A stretch of 64,000 nucleotides of DNA from Malurus cyaneus samueli (lineage: Eukaryota > Chordata > Aves > Passeriformes > Maluridae), in NCBI GenBank assembly GCA_009741485.1, contig CM019230.1, positions 7,003,758-7,067,757 on the forward strand, read 5' to 3'. Below the pieces are notes generated by a model. It saw only the letters and a list, made by a program, of their open reading frames with translations, ran no database searches and was not told the DNA's origin. Both the position numbers and the translations under genes were made by a program. Every line of letters starts with the position of its first letter. The first letter of the stretch is position 1. Shown piece by piece: positions 31,892-44,770 of the stretch.

Positions 31892-33056
31892 TGGAAATAT
31901 CTTCAGGTTGGAAAAGATGTCCATGCATGAGGGGACGCTGCCATCACTGACCCACAGGGAATGATAAACGGGCAGGGTGTGGAGGGACAACCACCCAGTC
32001 GGGTGGATAAGAAGGGATCCCCCACTATCACCATCTCCCTTCCCAAAGCTCTTGACCCCTGAAGGCACCAAGGCTGACCCCCAGCAGCAAGGAACACAGC
32101 CTGTGCTCCAACAGCAGCAGCAGGGTGAAGGCCCCTTCCTCTCTCAAGAGGGGAGATGTGTTGGGGTCACTGGGACAAGGTTTGAGCCTTCAACCAGAAA
32201 AGGCACTAGGAAGGTTACCAGGACTGGCTCCCAGCCCCGGGTGAATCACAAGCAGTGCTGACCTGAGGAAGCACACCCAAGGAAGAAAGTGATGGAAAAA
32301 GTGATGTTCACACAGGACACTCCAGGATGGTCCCAGCAACACAAAAGGGACCATCAGCAAGGCCAGGCAAGCTGGGACAGCCAAGCACAGCCATTGTAGC
32401 AGACAGCAGAGACAGAGCCTGCAGAGCAGCCCTGCTTGGAGGGGGATGTACGCAGCGGGGTCATGGGTGCTCGGAGCAGGATCAGATTCTCTGTCCCTGA
32501 GCTTGCTGGCACTGGGGGAAGCTGCATTACTGCAATAACAGCATCAGGCTGGGGCTGTTCACTGCAGGGAAAGCAGCTCTGAGCCACCCCAGGGTGCGGG
32601 GCAGGGAGTGGGATCCCCACAAGCATCCATCACCCCGAGGATGAGCCCCAGCTCTCCTCCACCTCTGTAGGGCAGAGAGAAAGGGGCCAGCAATGCCCCA
32701 GAGCCCCCAAACACCCCCAGAGCCTCTGCTGGCACCCAAGAGCCCATCAGGCAGAGCTGCTGCCGCCCATAAATGATTCATGAGCACGTTAAAGACCTCT
32801 CTCAAGGCTGGAGCAGCCTTAAAAGGTGTTCCCGGTTATTAAGAGCTCAAGACAGGAAACTCAATTGGTGCAACTGCTCTGAGCATCGAGCTCTGTGGAC
32901 TAACACCCGAGCAGAGGATCCTGAGCAGCTGCCCAGCACCTTCCCCACTTCTGCTCCCTTTCAAAAAGCTTTTTTTACCATTTTTCAGTCTCAAGTTTCA
33001 GATCTGGAGAGAAGCAGCCGAGCACAAGCAGCTCTTGAAATAAAAAACATATTATT

Positions 33057-33074
33057 GGGGGGGGGGGGGGGGGG
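33057..33074. repeat. run of 18 G followed by 6 A
   Basis: Homopolymer flanked by ATTATT and AAAAAACACTCC. Such a tract can form a G-quadruplex and is prone to length errors in sequencing. Confidence 0.95.
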
Positions 33075-35326
33075 AAAAAACACTCCATTTTTTTTCCCCA
33101 CATGTCCCAACCGGGCCACAACGAGCTGGTTGGCAAAACTGAGAGATGCAGGGTTTAGCTGAGTCTCAAGAGAGGCCTTCTGTGCTTCAGAGGGTATTTA
33201 AGCTGCCCTCTCCCTTTTCACTGAGCCACACGGTCAGCATGGACACCCACAGGGGCTCAATTCCCAGTCGGCTGGGGCAGGAAGGTGGGGTTCAGATGGG
33301 TGCTGGGATCCCATCTGCTCCCCGGGGCGAGCAGGCAGCCGGCACACACCTCACCCACGCCACCATCAGAACATCCTCTCCCCTTTTCCTCCCTCGGGAA
33401 GGACAGTGGGCAATGGCAGCAGGTCTGCTGAGCCTGGGCGAGCTGGGAACGCGGCACACCCCGGGAGGAAGGAAAGAAGGAAAGTGGCCGGGAGACAGAG
33501 CGTGGCGGGAGGAGGACTGTGCTGGACACGCTGATAAGGGCAGGGGAGGGACACAGGGACACGGGGACACGGACAGAGCACGGCCACTCGCACCAGCGCA
33601 CACGGCAGCCCGGGCTGGCTGTCCCTGCTGCGAGGGCTGAATGTCCCCCAGACTGTCACTGTCTGGCACTCCTGGGTGACACCAGCCCTGTCAGCATGGA
33701 GAGGGAAGGATGTCCCTGCAAGGCTGGGAGCACGTGGACAGGGCCATGTGGAGGGTTTCCCACATCCCAGCCAAGGCCCTTTTCCCACTCTCGTTAATTT
33801 TTAACAGTGTACAATCCCCATCCACCCCAGCAGAGCAAATGCTGGCACCCAAAGGCTTCCTGACCCACTGGGGTGGGCAGTGAGTTGTGGTGGGCTGGGG
33901 TAATCAGTGCCACTGGCCACCCACCCCACAGCTCTCCACTCCCCCGGGATCCAGCATCCCAAGCAGGCAGCTCTGCACAAACCCACTCTGCTTCCCTCGC
34001 TGGAGACACATTGGGGTGGTGGCTGCTGCTGGAGGGGACCCCCAGCCCAGCGCTCCCTTCCTCAGGCTGGAGCCCAAGGCAAGTGAGGAATGTGCACGTG
34101 AAGGATCTGAGCCACCCCAACAGCTTCGGGCAGAGCAAAGGGCCAAAGTCTCTGCCGGGAGCAAGGGAAGCACAGCAGCTCCACAGGTGAATGTCCAGAG
34201 GGGTTGGCTGCTCCCCAGGTAGGGTCACAGCACGCTCCAGACACAAGGAAAACTCTTTTTCTTTTTTTTCCCCCAGCCTATCAGGATTGATTTAACTCAG
34301 TTTGACCTAAGAACTGATTAATTACTCAGATCTACTCCGATTCCTCATTAGCTTGGCTTAAACACAGAGTGCACGGACACGATGGTGAAAGTGCTCCAGC
34401 ACCAGCTGCACCTTCTGGAAGAGGCTGAGGGGTCCCAGGTCAGTATTTTCCTGAGGGAAGGGGACAGCCTGCCTGCAGGCCACGTGCCTGCCATCCCCAC
34501 GCTGCAGGTCATTACTGAGTTCACCCTCACTTCCCTCCTCAAAGCAAAATCCTTGGTGTGAAAGGTCAGTGGGGCTGGAGGGGACACTTCTCCCTCTGGT
34601 TCTTCTGCTGAACACTCATTTTATCAGCAGCTCTTGGCGTCAGGACTCTGGCTGGGCTTGCAGACTTCCCCAGTCCCCTCTGCCCGTGTCAGAGCAGCAC
34701 AGGGCTGGCAGAAATGCCCCCTATTTACAGAGGGTTCCCCTGCCCTGAGCTCTGACCATCCCCACGCTGTGTGGGATGCAGCAGTGCGAGCTGGTGCTCA
34801 GCCCTGGGCAGCAATTCAGCTCATCCCAGGGACAGGATGGGCCCTGGGCTGGCAGCAGGAGGAGCCCCCATGGCTGCAGCTCCCTATCTCTGGGAACAGA
34901 CTCCTTATCTCAACGCAGCCATTCCAGGGCTTGCACAAAGTGCTGCTCTCCCGTGCAGAGGGGGAGCCCTGGTGGACACAGCACCCTCCTCCTTTCCCAT
35001 TCCAGGGCCAGCAGCACCCTGAGGACAGGGTAAAAGGACCTTGTGGTGTCCCTTTGTAGATGGTGACAGGATGCTGGCAGGACGCTGTTCCCCAGACACC
35101 CCATTATATCCCCAGGACAAACGGGGGAAGCTGCTCCTGCCCACCCCTCCCTCCTCCCAACCAGCAGCAGCCAAGCGTGGGTGGGCCACTCCTCGGCTTC
35201 CTTCCTTTCCCTCCTGATTGCCAGCAGGCCTGAAGCACCCAGCACCCTGCAGAGGAAAGCTGGGCTGGGAACAGCTCATCCCCACCCAGCACGGTGCCAG
35301 CCCGGCACAGGGAATCCCGCACTCAC

Positions 35327-35400
35327 CGCTGCCTTCCCACCACAGCAGCTCCGTGGACCTGTGCCAGCCAGGCACTTTGCAGCCTCTCTGCTGCCAAGAG
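35327..35400 (-). other. weaker candidate 5' exon of RHBDF2
   Basis: 74 nt between CCCCTCTCCAG|CTCTTGG and GGCAGCG|GTGAGT on the minus strand. Spliced to 30154-30261 it keeps an open frame, still without ATG. Support is splice signals only. Confidence 0.25.
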
Positions 35401-35539
35401 CTGGAGAGGGGGTCTCCCCAGGCATCTCCATCCTCCCCCTGCCTGTTATCCCATCCCTGGAATGCTGCACCCACAGGGAAGCCATGGAGCACAGGGCAGG
35501 GGCTGGAGATGCTGATTTTTAAGGAGCCACCTCCAACCA

Positions 35540-35780
35540 CAGAATCACAGAATGAACCAGGCTGGAAGAGACCTTCAAGATCATCAAGTCCAGCCCATGG
35601 CCCAACACCTCCTCACCAACTAAACCATGGCACAATCCAAGCTTTCTTTAAACACATCCAGGGATGGTGACTCCACCGCCCCCCTGGGCAGACAATTCCA
35701 GTGTGTGATCACCCTTACAGTGGAGAATTTTTTTCTAATATCTAACCTACACCATATTCTCCCCAGTAGCTCTTTGACTG
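35540..35780 (-). mobile_element. CR1 LINE fragment, 3' end
   Basis: Reads as the reverse complement of a CR1 tail: CAGAATCACAGAATGAACC, GGCTGGAAGAGACCTTC, AAGATCATCAAGTCCAG, then CATCCAGGGATGGTGACTCC further in. Longest CR1 copy in the window. Confidence 0.9.
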
Positions 35781-38700
35781 GGGTAAGTCACCTGTTCAGG
35801 AGGCCACTGGTTATGGGATCAGCCCTGGAAAAGCCCCATGCCATGGCAAAAATTCCCTGCATGTTCCACGGTGGAGCTGAGGCCGGGCAGGACATTCCAA
35901 TGCCAAGTGCTGGGCATTCACCCCGGCTGCCCACGGGCACAGTGTGCAGCCTTGGGGTCACACCTAACGGGAGGTCACTGCCAGCCCTGCCCCAGTGTTC
36001 CTGCAGGCTGGGAAATGACAGGAATAACCACAGCAGATCCCCAGGATGTGCTGCAGGATGACACATGGAGAGTGAAACAGGCTCTGTGGGGTGGCAGGGG
36101 GCACTGGCACATCGGGAATCTCGGGGGGCACCAGCCACATCTCTTCTGCCCCGAGTGGCTCTGACAGACCAGAGGAATTACATCAGGAATTATTATTTTT
36201 AAGCAATAAATCGATAAAACACAAACCAACAGAAGCTGCTCGAAGGAGGGCTTCTTTATCCTGGGAGCTGCAAGAACCCAAAAGGGCACCTGCAGATGGG
36301 AGGGGTGGTCCTGTGGGATGGGGGAAGGCAGGAGCATCCACTGAGTGAGTGACCACCACCCATCTGAGTGGGTCTCCACAGGCCTGGGCATGCAGGACAG
36401 AGACCGTGTGCCCTCCCCAGCACTGGATATTTTCCTCCCATGCAATGCCAGCAGCCTGGGAAAAGGCCACGGAGCATCCCTGGGCCCTGCCCTGCTCCCT
36501 CCTGTCCCATGTCCCCATTTGCACCTGCACTCCCCCTCTCAGAGCATCGCCACAGCGTCAATCCTGCTCTTGTGGCTGCACAAGCTGCCCGCGAGGTGAC
36601 AAGCTGCGGTTTCACTGGACACCTTCGCCCTTCCTGACTCATTTGTGGCCTTTCATAAGTGGAGAAACTGAGGCACTGCAGCACAGTAAGGCTCCCTGCC
36701 TCCCCACTGTGCTGCTGCTCCACAGTTCCTGGAGGACCAGGGTGAAGCCCTCACATGCAAACCCCAGAAATATTTGCTCCCCTGCCCTACCAGAGCAGTT
36801 TTGTGGGAGTTGCCTCTGCCCCATGCTCAGCTAATGTCACCAGCACCCCACAACACCCTCAGAGTGCAAGTCCCCAAGGATGAGGGGGACACAGAGGTCT
36901 TTGGTGGTGGGCAAAGACAGGGCTGGGTTTATCTGGGGCCATTCCCTGGGTCCATGCTTCACCCTAAATGCCTCACTAAGAGAGCAACCACCAAACAACT
37001 GCTTTTTTGTTGTTGGTTTGGTTTTTTTTAAGAAACAGGGATTAAGCGGGGAAAAAGGGGTACCAGTGCCAAGGGTTTCCTCCACACCTGCCAGCACACA
37101 CAGAGCTTTCCATGCTGACTTGGAGACCAGGAAATTACCATAACTCAAAGCACCACATGCTCCCTAACGACCACAACTCCTGCATCCCTGTAATTAAAAG
37201 GGACTGTGCCCACCCCCGCTGGGGGCTTGTTGTGTTATCAGACATTCCACAGCCCGGCAGGACAGCGGAAACCAAAAGTCATTAGGTAAAATGCCCCTCA
37301 AGAGGGAGAGTTCATGATCCCATCATTTGTGGGCTCACAGAGATTTAACTAATTAATTTTCAGCCTGCACTAATTGACTCCTTCAGTGCTGAGCCCCTGA
37401 CAGTACCAAGCCCACGCTTGCTGCTCCAGGTCAGGTCCCTGCAGAGCTCCCAGTGCCCACGGGAAATGTGGAAATGCCTCACTAGCCCCATGTTGGTCTG
37501 AGTAGCTCTGCAACCCCTCCACCAGCTGGTTCTCCATCACCTGTCTCCTGCTTTCTTTGATAATGAGCATTGTTCTGATTCCTGGCTCGTCCCAAGAGCT
37601 GTTTTCAGCTCAAAAACAACCTAAGGGAAGGAATATAGTATTTGGGGGATCCCTCAGCTTCAGTAAGAGCTAAACAGGAGCAGCATCCAAGAACAAAACA
37701 CAGACCCAGAGGTCAGCCATGTGCTCGTCTTTCACCCCAGCCCAAATTCCCCAGGTCTGGTGTGTGCAGCCTTCAAGAGGCGACCCAGCCAGCCCCTTCC
37801 CCACCGGATTCATGCCCCCATGCTCAGCATCCCCAGCTCCGAGCTGCTCTCTCAGCATCCACAGGCATCTATTGTTCCTGCAGCCCCGCTCTCACACGCT
37901 GAGCACTCACACGAGCGCCTGACAGCAGCGCCAGGCTCGGCCCCGGCTCTCAGAATTCACATCGGGGCTCTGCTGTGGTGTCAAACCCCACTCTGTGGTT
38001 TGCCCTTTCTCGCTCCGGGGCTTGCAGCACCTCCAGGTGCCCCAGTGCAGCTGCAGCGGTGCCAGAGGAGCCCACAACAGGGAAGTGGTGACGGTCATCT
38101 GCTGTAGAGCAAATGGGAGCAGGGGTGGCAGAAACTGCCCCCAAATGAGCCAGCGGCAAAAGGGGTTGATCACCCCATTAATTAAGGGAGCTGGGAAGGG
38201 CAGAGCCCAGGGAGCCACATGAGAAGCCAGTGCTGACCAGGGCACGGGTCAGTTTTTCTCAGGCTCAGATGCAGTTGAACCCTCCAGCTCGTTTTGGAGA
38301 TGGGACAATTCCAAGCTGGTTATTTGGGAAAAAGGCAGGAGCCAAAGGATGCTGCTTCAGAGGGCACAGTGGAGTGAGCTAAGTGGGCAGCACTTCCCTG
38401 CTCAGGAGATCCCCAGGACTGTAGTGGGGTGCATTCCCCAGTTCTCCAACTGAACTGGAGGCTGTGAGCCCCGGACAGCAGCAACGTGATGAGTTCACCC
38501 TGGAAATCCCCAGGAGCAGCCATCCAGGGACTGGGAACGTGCGAGCAGGAGAATGTCCTGGCTCCTCGTGGCGAGAAGGATGACGCCACGCCGGGGAAGA
38601 AGGCGGACACTTCCTCTTGCCACAGGGACCCAGCGGTGACAGTGCAGCCACTCAGGTCCCCTTCCCCCTGCAGAACGTGGGCATGGGGAGCTGAGAGAGA

Positions 38701-39049
38701 GCTGCAGGGTCTCAGATCACCGTGGGCACCACGATCTGGCTGCAGGAAGCCTGGAGGGATAGCCTCTGCCCAGTCCTGCTGGCCTGGCAGCAAGGCAGGG
38801 CAGGATGGGGTAGAGCTCAGCCTCACCCCACTGTCCCAAACCCGGAGAACCAACAGCAAAAATCCAGCTGACTAAAAAATCCAACAAACACCTCTCTGCT
38901 CCCGGCGGGATGTACACACAGGCGCAAGATGACCCGACCCCCTGCTCTGTAAGGCTGTTTTCCGCCTGCGAAGGGCTGGTGGCAGCACTCGCCACTCCAG
39001 GCAGCACGTGTGAGCGTCCCAGAGCCCTTCAGCAAACCTCAAACCAGCT

Positions 39050-40060
39050 ACAACAACAAAGCCCCGGCGGGCGGGAGGGCAGGAGGATGCTCGGGCTCAG
39101 GGACCGGCCCCCTCCGCTGCCCACCTGCCCTCGAGGCTGCTCCTGAAGGGCACTGCCAGCCCCGCTTGCCCAGGGAGGGGGAAAACCAGCAAACACAAAC
39201 AAAAACGACCCGCCCGCCTGGTTATCGGGCCATCGGCGCCAGAAAGTAGGTTAGAGCTTTCCTCCCTGCCTCGGCCGGGGAGCGGGGAGGGTTTTCCCTC
39301 CGGCAGGGTCGCCCCGCCGGGACACGCACCCACTTCCCCCTGTGATGGAGAGGAGGAGGAGGAGGAGGAGGCAGAGCCCGGCCCCCGCCATCCGTCCGGG
39401 TGCCCGCCCCGGAGGCGCCGGGCAGGGCGCGGGTCACGGCCGCGGGCAGGGGGATCCGGACCGCGCTCCCCGCCCCGCAAAGGTCCGGATGGGCAGGGCA
39501 GCGGGCAGCGAGCCCCGCGGGGCCGGGGCGGGCCGGGCCGGCGGGAGGCGCGGGGCGGAGGAGGAAGCTGCGGGACGCGGCGCTCACAAAGCAGCAACAA
39601 ACCGGGCGGTCACGGAGCGAGCGGCGCGGAGGCACCGGACCCCGCCCCGCTCTGCTCCGCTCCTCGGCCCCGCTCACCTCGGCCCGGTGCCGGTCCCGCC
39701 GCCAGTGCCACTCCCGGTGCCGGTGCCGGTCCCGCGCAGCGCCGCCGCCTCCACCTGGGCCGGGCGGGGCTGGGGGCGTGGCCGAGGGCGTGGTTTGAGC
39801 GGGGCGTGTCTCGGGGCCGGGGCTGGGGCGGGGTCTCGGCCCGGTGTCCGCCCGTGGGCCCCACGCGTGGGATTCCCGAAGTCCCGCCGCCCCATTCGTG
39901 GCGAGTTTCCCGTGGGGAATGAGCCCCTGAGGGCGCTCCGGCCCTCTGCACCGGGCACCGGGAACCGGGAACTGGGAACCGGCACCGCCACGACCCGCTG
40001 CCAAGCCCGCGTGGCGTCAGGACCTGGCACCGTCACGACTGGGGGCTATCGGAACCAGCC
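39050..40060. promoter_or_regulatory. RHBDF2: CpG island, RHBDF2 promoter
   Basis: Strong GC and CpG enrichment with many CCGCCCC/GGGGCGG words and no TATA box. A minus-strand donor (GGCCGAG|GTGAGC) lies inside it. Also contains a GAG-repeat at 39347-39370. Open frames of over 200 codons here follow from composition. Confidence 0.75.
39678..39760 (-). other. RHBDF2: predicted non-coding exon 1 of RHBDF2 (5' end approximate)
   Basis: The donor GGCCGAG|GTGAGCGG ends an exon at 39678 in the CpG island on the minus strand. No ATG is seen before the donor, so it would be untranslated. The transcription start is not visible; 39760 is arbitrary. Confidence 0.45.
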
Positions 40061-40064
40061 ACTA

Positions 40065-40825
40065 TAAGGACGGGTTACTATTAGGACTGGCCGCTATTAG
40101 GACCAGGCACCATAAGAACCAGTCACCATTGGGACTGGTCAATATTAGGACTGATCACCATTTGGACCGACCACTATTAGGACCAGTTACTATTAGGGCT
40201 GGTTGCCATTAGGAATGGTTATTACTGTGAATGGTCACTGTTGGGACTGGTCAGTGTAAGAACAGGTCACTATGAGGACCAGCTGCTATTAGGACCAACC
40301 ACTATTAGGAGAGGTCACTATTAGGACCAACCACTATTAGGACCAACCACTATTAGGAGAAGTCACTATTAGGACTCGCTGTTATTAGGACCAAGTACTA
40401 TTAGGACCAGCCACCATAAGGACTGGTCACCATTGGGACTGGTCAGTATTAGGACTGGTCACCATTTGGACCTACCACTATTAGGACCAGTTACTATTAG
40501 ACCTGGTCACCATTAGGAATGGTCACTGCTAGGAACAGTCACTATTAGGACTGGTTAGTATAAGAACTGGTCACTAATAGGACCAGCAACTACTAGGACC
40601 AACCATTATTAGGAGAGATCACTATTAGGACAGGTCATACTAGGACTGGTCAGTATTAGGACCGGTCACTGTTAGGATCAGCCACTCTTAGGACTGATCA
40701 TTATTGGGACCAGCCACAGTTACAAGTTACCATTAGGACTGGTCACTGTAAGAACTGGTCAGCATTAGGACTGGTCATTATCAGGACTAAACCACTAGTA
40801 GAACTGGTCACCATTAGGACTCTAA
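40065..40825. repeat. CACTATTAGGACCAG minisatellite, about 760 bp
   Basis: Roughly 40 diverged units of 18-20 bp built on GGTCACTATTAGGAC with variants (CACCATTAGGACTGG, CCACTATTAGGACCA). It starts right at the upstream edge of the RHBDF2 CpG island. Confidence 0.95.
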
Positions 40826-42499
40826 GGCCCCCTGACCCCAGTCCCAAGCAGCGGGTACCCCGGGGTGCCGGGCAGTGTGGCAGGCACGGCACAGCCCCGA
40901 GGGCTCCACAGGCCCAGGCAGGTCCCTGTGGCCGGGCCGGGTGTGGTGACACATGGCAGGGCTGTGGCAGTGGGCAGTGGGCAGTGGGCAGTGGCCGCAG
41001 GGCCGGTCCTGTCGGCTTTCACCCCTGACTCACCCCGGGGCTGGCAGAGCTGAGCCCCTGAGGAGCTGCACCTGCTCCGTCACCATCAGCACTGGGTTGT
41101 TCCTCTTCCACAGCAGCCTCCAGCTCCCCTCCATCCCTCAGAGGAGATTTGGTGCTGGCGGGAGGTGGGGGCTGAGGAGAGAATTTGCAGTTTGAGTTTG
41201 GCACTGCTCTGCTGCTGACAGGTCTATAGAGGACAATATGCCCTGGATTTTGCCACAAAATAAATTTTTGATTCACAACTGTCAAACACCAGCTGAATTT
41301 ACAGCCAGGACCTGGCAGGATCAGGAATTTTATGCCTTGTTATCCAAAACTACAATTTTCCTCTTACCTGCACACCCACTGTGCTAAACCTGACCTTGTG
41401 TGGTGCACCTCCGGTCCAGCTTGGATTCACTGATGCCTTATTAGAGCTCTGAGCTCGTTCTCTCATCAGCCCTCCACCTTCCTTGGCTCCGTGCTCAGCA
41501 AATCTGCTCCCGGTTCCTGGTAGAGAGCAGGGTGGAGGGAGCTTTCGGTTCCTGCCGGCTCCTTTGAAGCTGCGGTTTGAAGCGGGCGGAGAAGGGAGAG
41601 CCCGGCAGGTGCTGGGGTGGCTGTCTGGGCTCAGACATCCTGACGCAGGGCTGGGGGGTGTTCCCTGCCCGTGACTCAGGGGTGAGCAAAGGGTGAGGTG
41701 CAGGTGGCAAGCAGGGACCTGTGCCAAGGTGCCAGGCACTGACTGCTCCCTGCGTTTGGGAAGGGATGGAACAACCTTTGGGTGAGATAAACAAAAACCC
41801 ACCACTGCTGTGGCCCTGCCTGCATCCTGCTCTGAGCTGGTGTCCCGCGGGATGTGTCTCCGTGGAGGAGTCAGGTGGGCTGGCAAAGCTCACAGAGGGC
41901 AGGAGAGGAGGGTGACTGCCACCTATGCCAACCCTGCCGAGAATTGGGCAATAAGGAAGCAAAAGGAATGCCTGAAAATGGCCCAAAGCAGCAACGACAC
42001 CGTGTTGCATCACTGCTGGGGAGATGCTCTGCAGAGCACTTCCCTCTGAGGAGCAAACGGCTTCATGGCCTGGCCAGAAATGTCCGGGCTGGTCTGTGTC
42101 CCAAGGAGAGCAGGGAGGGGACACAGCACTGTGTGTCCCAGTGCTGGGAAACTGTCCTGTGGAGGGTGCTGGAAACCCCCAGAGTGATTGATGAGCCAAG
42201 CCCGGGGCTGGGACATCTCAGCAAGACACATTTGTCCCTCTCATGCCATGAAACCCTCCAGGGTGAGATCTGTCCCCAGCAGCCCAGGGCCAGCACGGTC
42301 CTGCTGCTCACTGCCCACCCAAGGCTGGGACACAGCTGCTCTCAGGGCAGATCCCATCCCTGGACATGGAAAAGCATTGCAGGAAATGTAGGTAGCATCA
42401 GGCTTCTCTAGAAATCACAGCAAGGAAGATTCCAGCAGATTTTAAGGAGGATTTTCAGAAGCAAACTCAGCCCCCTTTCCTTTCATCTCCTGTAGCAGT

Positions 42500-42545
42500 A
42501 GATGAGCTTCACAGTCCCTCCCAACCCAAACCATTCTGTGATAAC
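42500..42545 (+). mobile_element. CR1 LINE tail remnant
   Basis: GATGAGCTTCACAGTCCC, TCCCAACCCAAACCATTC and TTCTGTGAT match the terminal segment of CR1. Only the last ~45 bp are recognisable. Confidence 0.65.
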
Positions 42546-43319
42546 CCACGTGTATTGGAAGAAGACATTTGCTGCTATGGCAGCTGCAGTTTTTCTTCCC
42601 AAGGCTGCTGGTGAACAAACTCGGCTTGCCAGTGGGGCTGTGACATGTCACATATGGCATCATCCCTGTTGTCCTGCTTTGGGAGAGCTGGTAGAGCTGG
42701 GAGGTTGTCTGCTCCCTGTAGAAATGTAGCTCTGTGTCCTGTGAGCTTGATTTTCCTCCTCCCCAGACACCTCCAGCCCTGGCTGGGGGACACAAGCAGA
42801 AAGGGTCAGCGTTATGGGATGTGCTGGAGCTGGATGGAACTGGGGAGTGGCATTTTGGAGGTTCCTCACCTGCAGAGGAGCTCTGGGAGCTTGGGATCAG
42901 CTCCAGTAACTTTTCGGAGGAAGTGTCACAAGGTTTGGGACAAAAGATTGCAGCTTTCACAGCCTCAGAGCTTTTGTGTTGTAAAAACTCCACATTCCCA
43001 TCCTGAGACTCCTCCAATCCAAGATTTCCTAGTCTTTCCAACTGCTTCCTAAAGTATCAGGTTCTCCAGGATTTTTACCCATTACTGGCTCTTTAAAGCC
43101 CCCCATATGGGTGTGAGACCCCTTGGGTTGTCTTCCGTTGCTCCAACACGCAGGCAGATGGGTTTGGTTTGTGTCCCCACAGCCCCTCTGGACACCTGTC
43201 CCCCACATCCTCTGGCCTCTTGGGACACAATCTGGGGGAAAAGACCCTGCGTGGAGGGGACACGTTTTCCCCCATCCCTCAGGGTTACAGAATGCATGTC
43301 CCTGCTGCCACCATGCCAC

Positions 43320-43530
43320 CAGGGAGTCCCCGCGGGGGCGGTGGCGGTGGCAGCTCCGGAGCCGCCGTGGCTGTGCCCGCTGCTGTTCCCGCTGCGAACG
43401 GCAGAGGCCAGGCCGTGGCCGCGCTCCGAGCGGGATGGGAGCTGCTTCAGCAGCACCAGGGGATGCTCAGCCTCTGCCATCGCTCAGCGCTCCCGTTCCT
43501 CTCCCCTCCTTCCCACCAGTGTCCGCCGGT
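43320..43530. other. CpG-rich patch
   Basis: Local CpG cluster (CCCCGCGGGGGCGGTGGCGG and CGTGGCCGCGCTCCGAGCG words). Several frames are open on both strands. No gene start, TATA box or conserved protein recognised. Confidence 0.4.
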
Positions 43531-43999
43531 GCCACGCCGGGTGTCACAGCTGTCACCCCCGTCCTGCTCCTGGGGACACCACGCTGGGGACCGCGTGGCT
43601 CTCGGTGCTTCGAGCAAAGGCAGGAGAAGCTTTTCCTGCCAGGCCAAGTGGGATCTCAGGTCTGGTTCTGGGAAGGCAGAGCACATGGAAAAGCCCCTCC
43701 AGGGTTTTCCTTCTGGCAGAGGGAGCTTGTGGTGTCACCGTCACTTGCCTGTCCCTGCTGCTCCCCTGCCTCGGCCACCGAGGGGCTGGGACATGGGGAC
43801 AACACCCACTGCCCACCCGGGCTGTGCTCGGCAGCTGCCCCATGCCCTGGCACCCCAGTAGACATGGGGATGCTCCTGCTCACCCCAAAGTCACAGCCTG
43901 GGGAGCTGAGGGACCCTGACACCCATTCTCAGAGCCACTGTTGCCCTCAGATCCTGACCGAGCCACCCTAAGCACACAGGCCCCTCCAGACACAAATAT

Positions 44000-44215
44000 T
44001 AGTGGGAAAATTTGTATATTTACCCCTTTCGAGCACAGTCTCCTCCTGCCCTCTGGCCCTCCCTCCCTCGCTCCTCGGCCAGCCTGCAATGGGAAAGTAT
44101 TAAGAAATAAAACAATATCGAATGTAATCAAAGGCAGGCTGGTGGGAGTTTGTCTTCTGGGGTTTCCTCCTCTTTTATTGCTTTCCCAAAGAATAAACAT
44201 TTCGGAGGACTCTGG
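44000..44215. promoter_or_regulatory. AT-rich candidate conserved non-coding block
   Basis: Two AT-rich pieces (AAATTTGTATATTTACCCC near 44008 and TAAGAAATAAAACAATATCG near 44101) separated by a GC-rich spacer. Non-repetitive. Function is inferred only from its contrast with the surroundings. Confidence 0.25.
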
Positions 44216-44399
44216 AGTGATTTAGTGGAGCAGGAAAGGGCAGGAGGCTGGGAGCTGCCTGCTCCCTCAACTCAGCATATTCTGAGATTCTGTGATATAT
44301 CCTAGGATAGTCCAGCCTTGGGGATTTGTGTTCCAACTACTGCCCAGTCAGACATTAAGGCTGGGAATAGCTTGGCTTGATGGGGAACTGCTGCTCCCC

Positions 44400-44770
44400 C
44401 GGTTTTGGGACGGGGGTCAGCGGGAGCTGCAGGGACAGGGGCTGGGGCAGAGGATGCTGCCCTGGAGGGGAGGAGAGATCCAAGTGGGCGAGTTCAGAGC
44501 GGCGCGGAGGAAGCGCTGACCTTTGAGAAGCGATCTTCCTGGCCCGCTGCTATTTATCCAGCACTCCCAGCGGCTCCTTGTGCCGGTGTGCCGGGCTCGG
44601 GGATCCACAGCTGGCTGAGCAGAGGCTGCGGAGCGGTGTTTGCCTGCATTCAGCCCCGGGGAGCTTCCCCGCCCGCCGCCGGTGCCGAGCCAAGCTGCAT
44701 CCAGCAATCGGGCTGGAGCGGGGAGCAGAGCTCCAGCAGCCCCAGCCCTGGCAGCCCAGGGGGGCTTCGA
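44400..44770. promoter_or_regulatory. CpG-rich patch with TATTTAT, possible unassigned promoter
   Basis: CTATTTATCC at 44550 is followed by a CpG-rich 200 bp. This resembles a promoter on the plus strand, but no downstream exon with a clear product is seen. Low confidence. Confidence 0.25.

Larger units (their letters stand above)
28643..39677 (-). other. RHBDF2: RHBDF2 5' intron region
   Basis: About 11 kb between the CpG-island first exon and coding exon 1. It holds two copies of a 183-185 bp duplicated segment, two candidate 5' exons (30154-30261 and 35327-35400), a CR1 copy, a run of 18 G, and AT-rich patches near 34.25-34.37 and 37.31-37.39 kb with several TAAT/ATTA words. No other gene is recognised on either strand. 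Confidence 0.6.

Noticed and set aside
39342..40067. Plus-strand frame of 241 codons in the RHBDF2 island
   Set aside because: Arg/Gly/Ala-rich composition artefact antisense to the RHBDF2 first exon.
43107..43971. Three overlapping plus-strand frames of 230-282 codons
   Set aside because: Overlap in several frames, GC-rich patch, no recognised domain, and no supporting splice sites.
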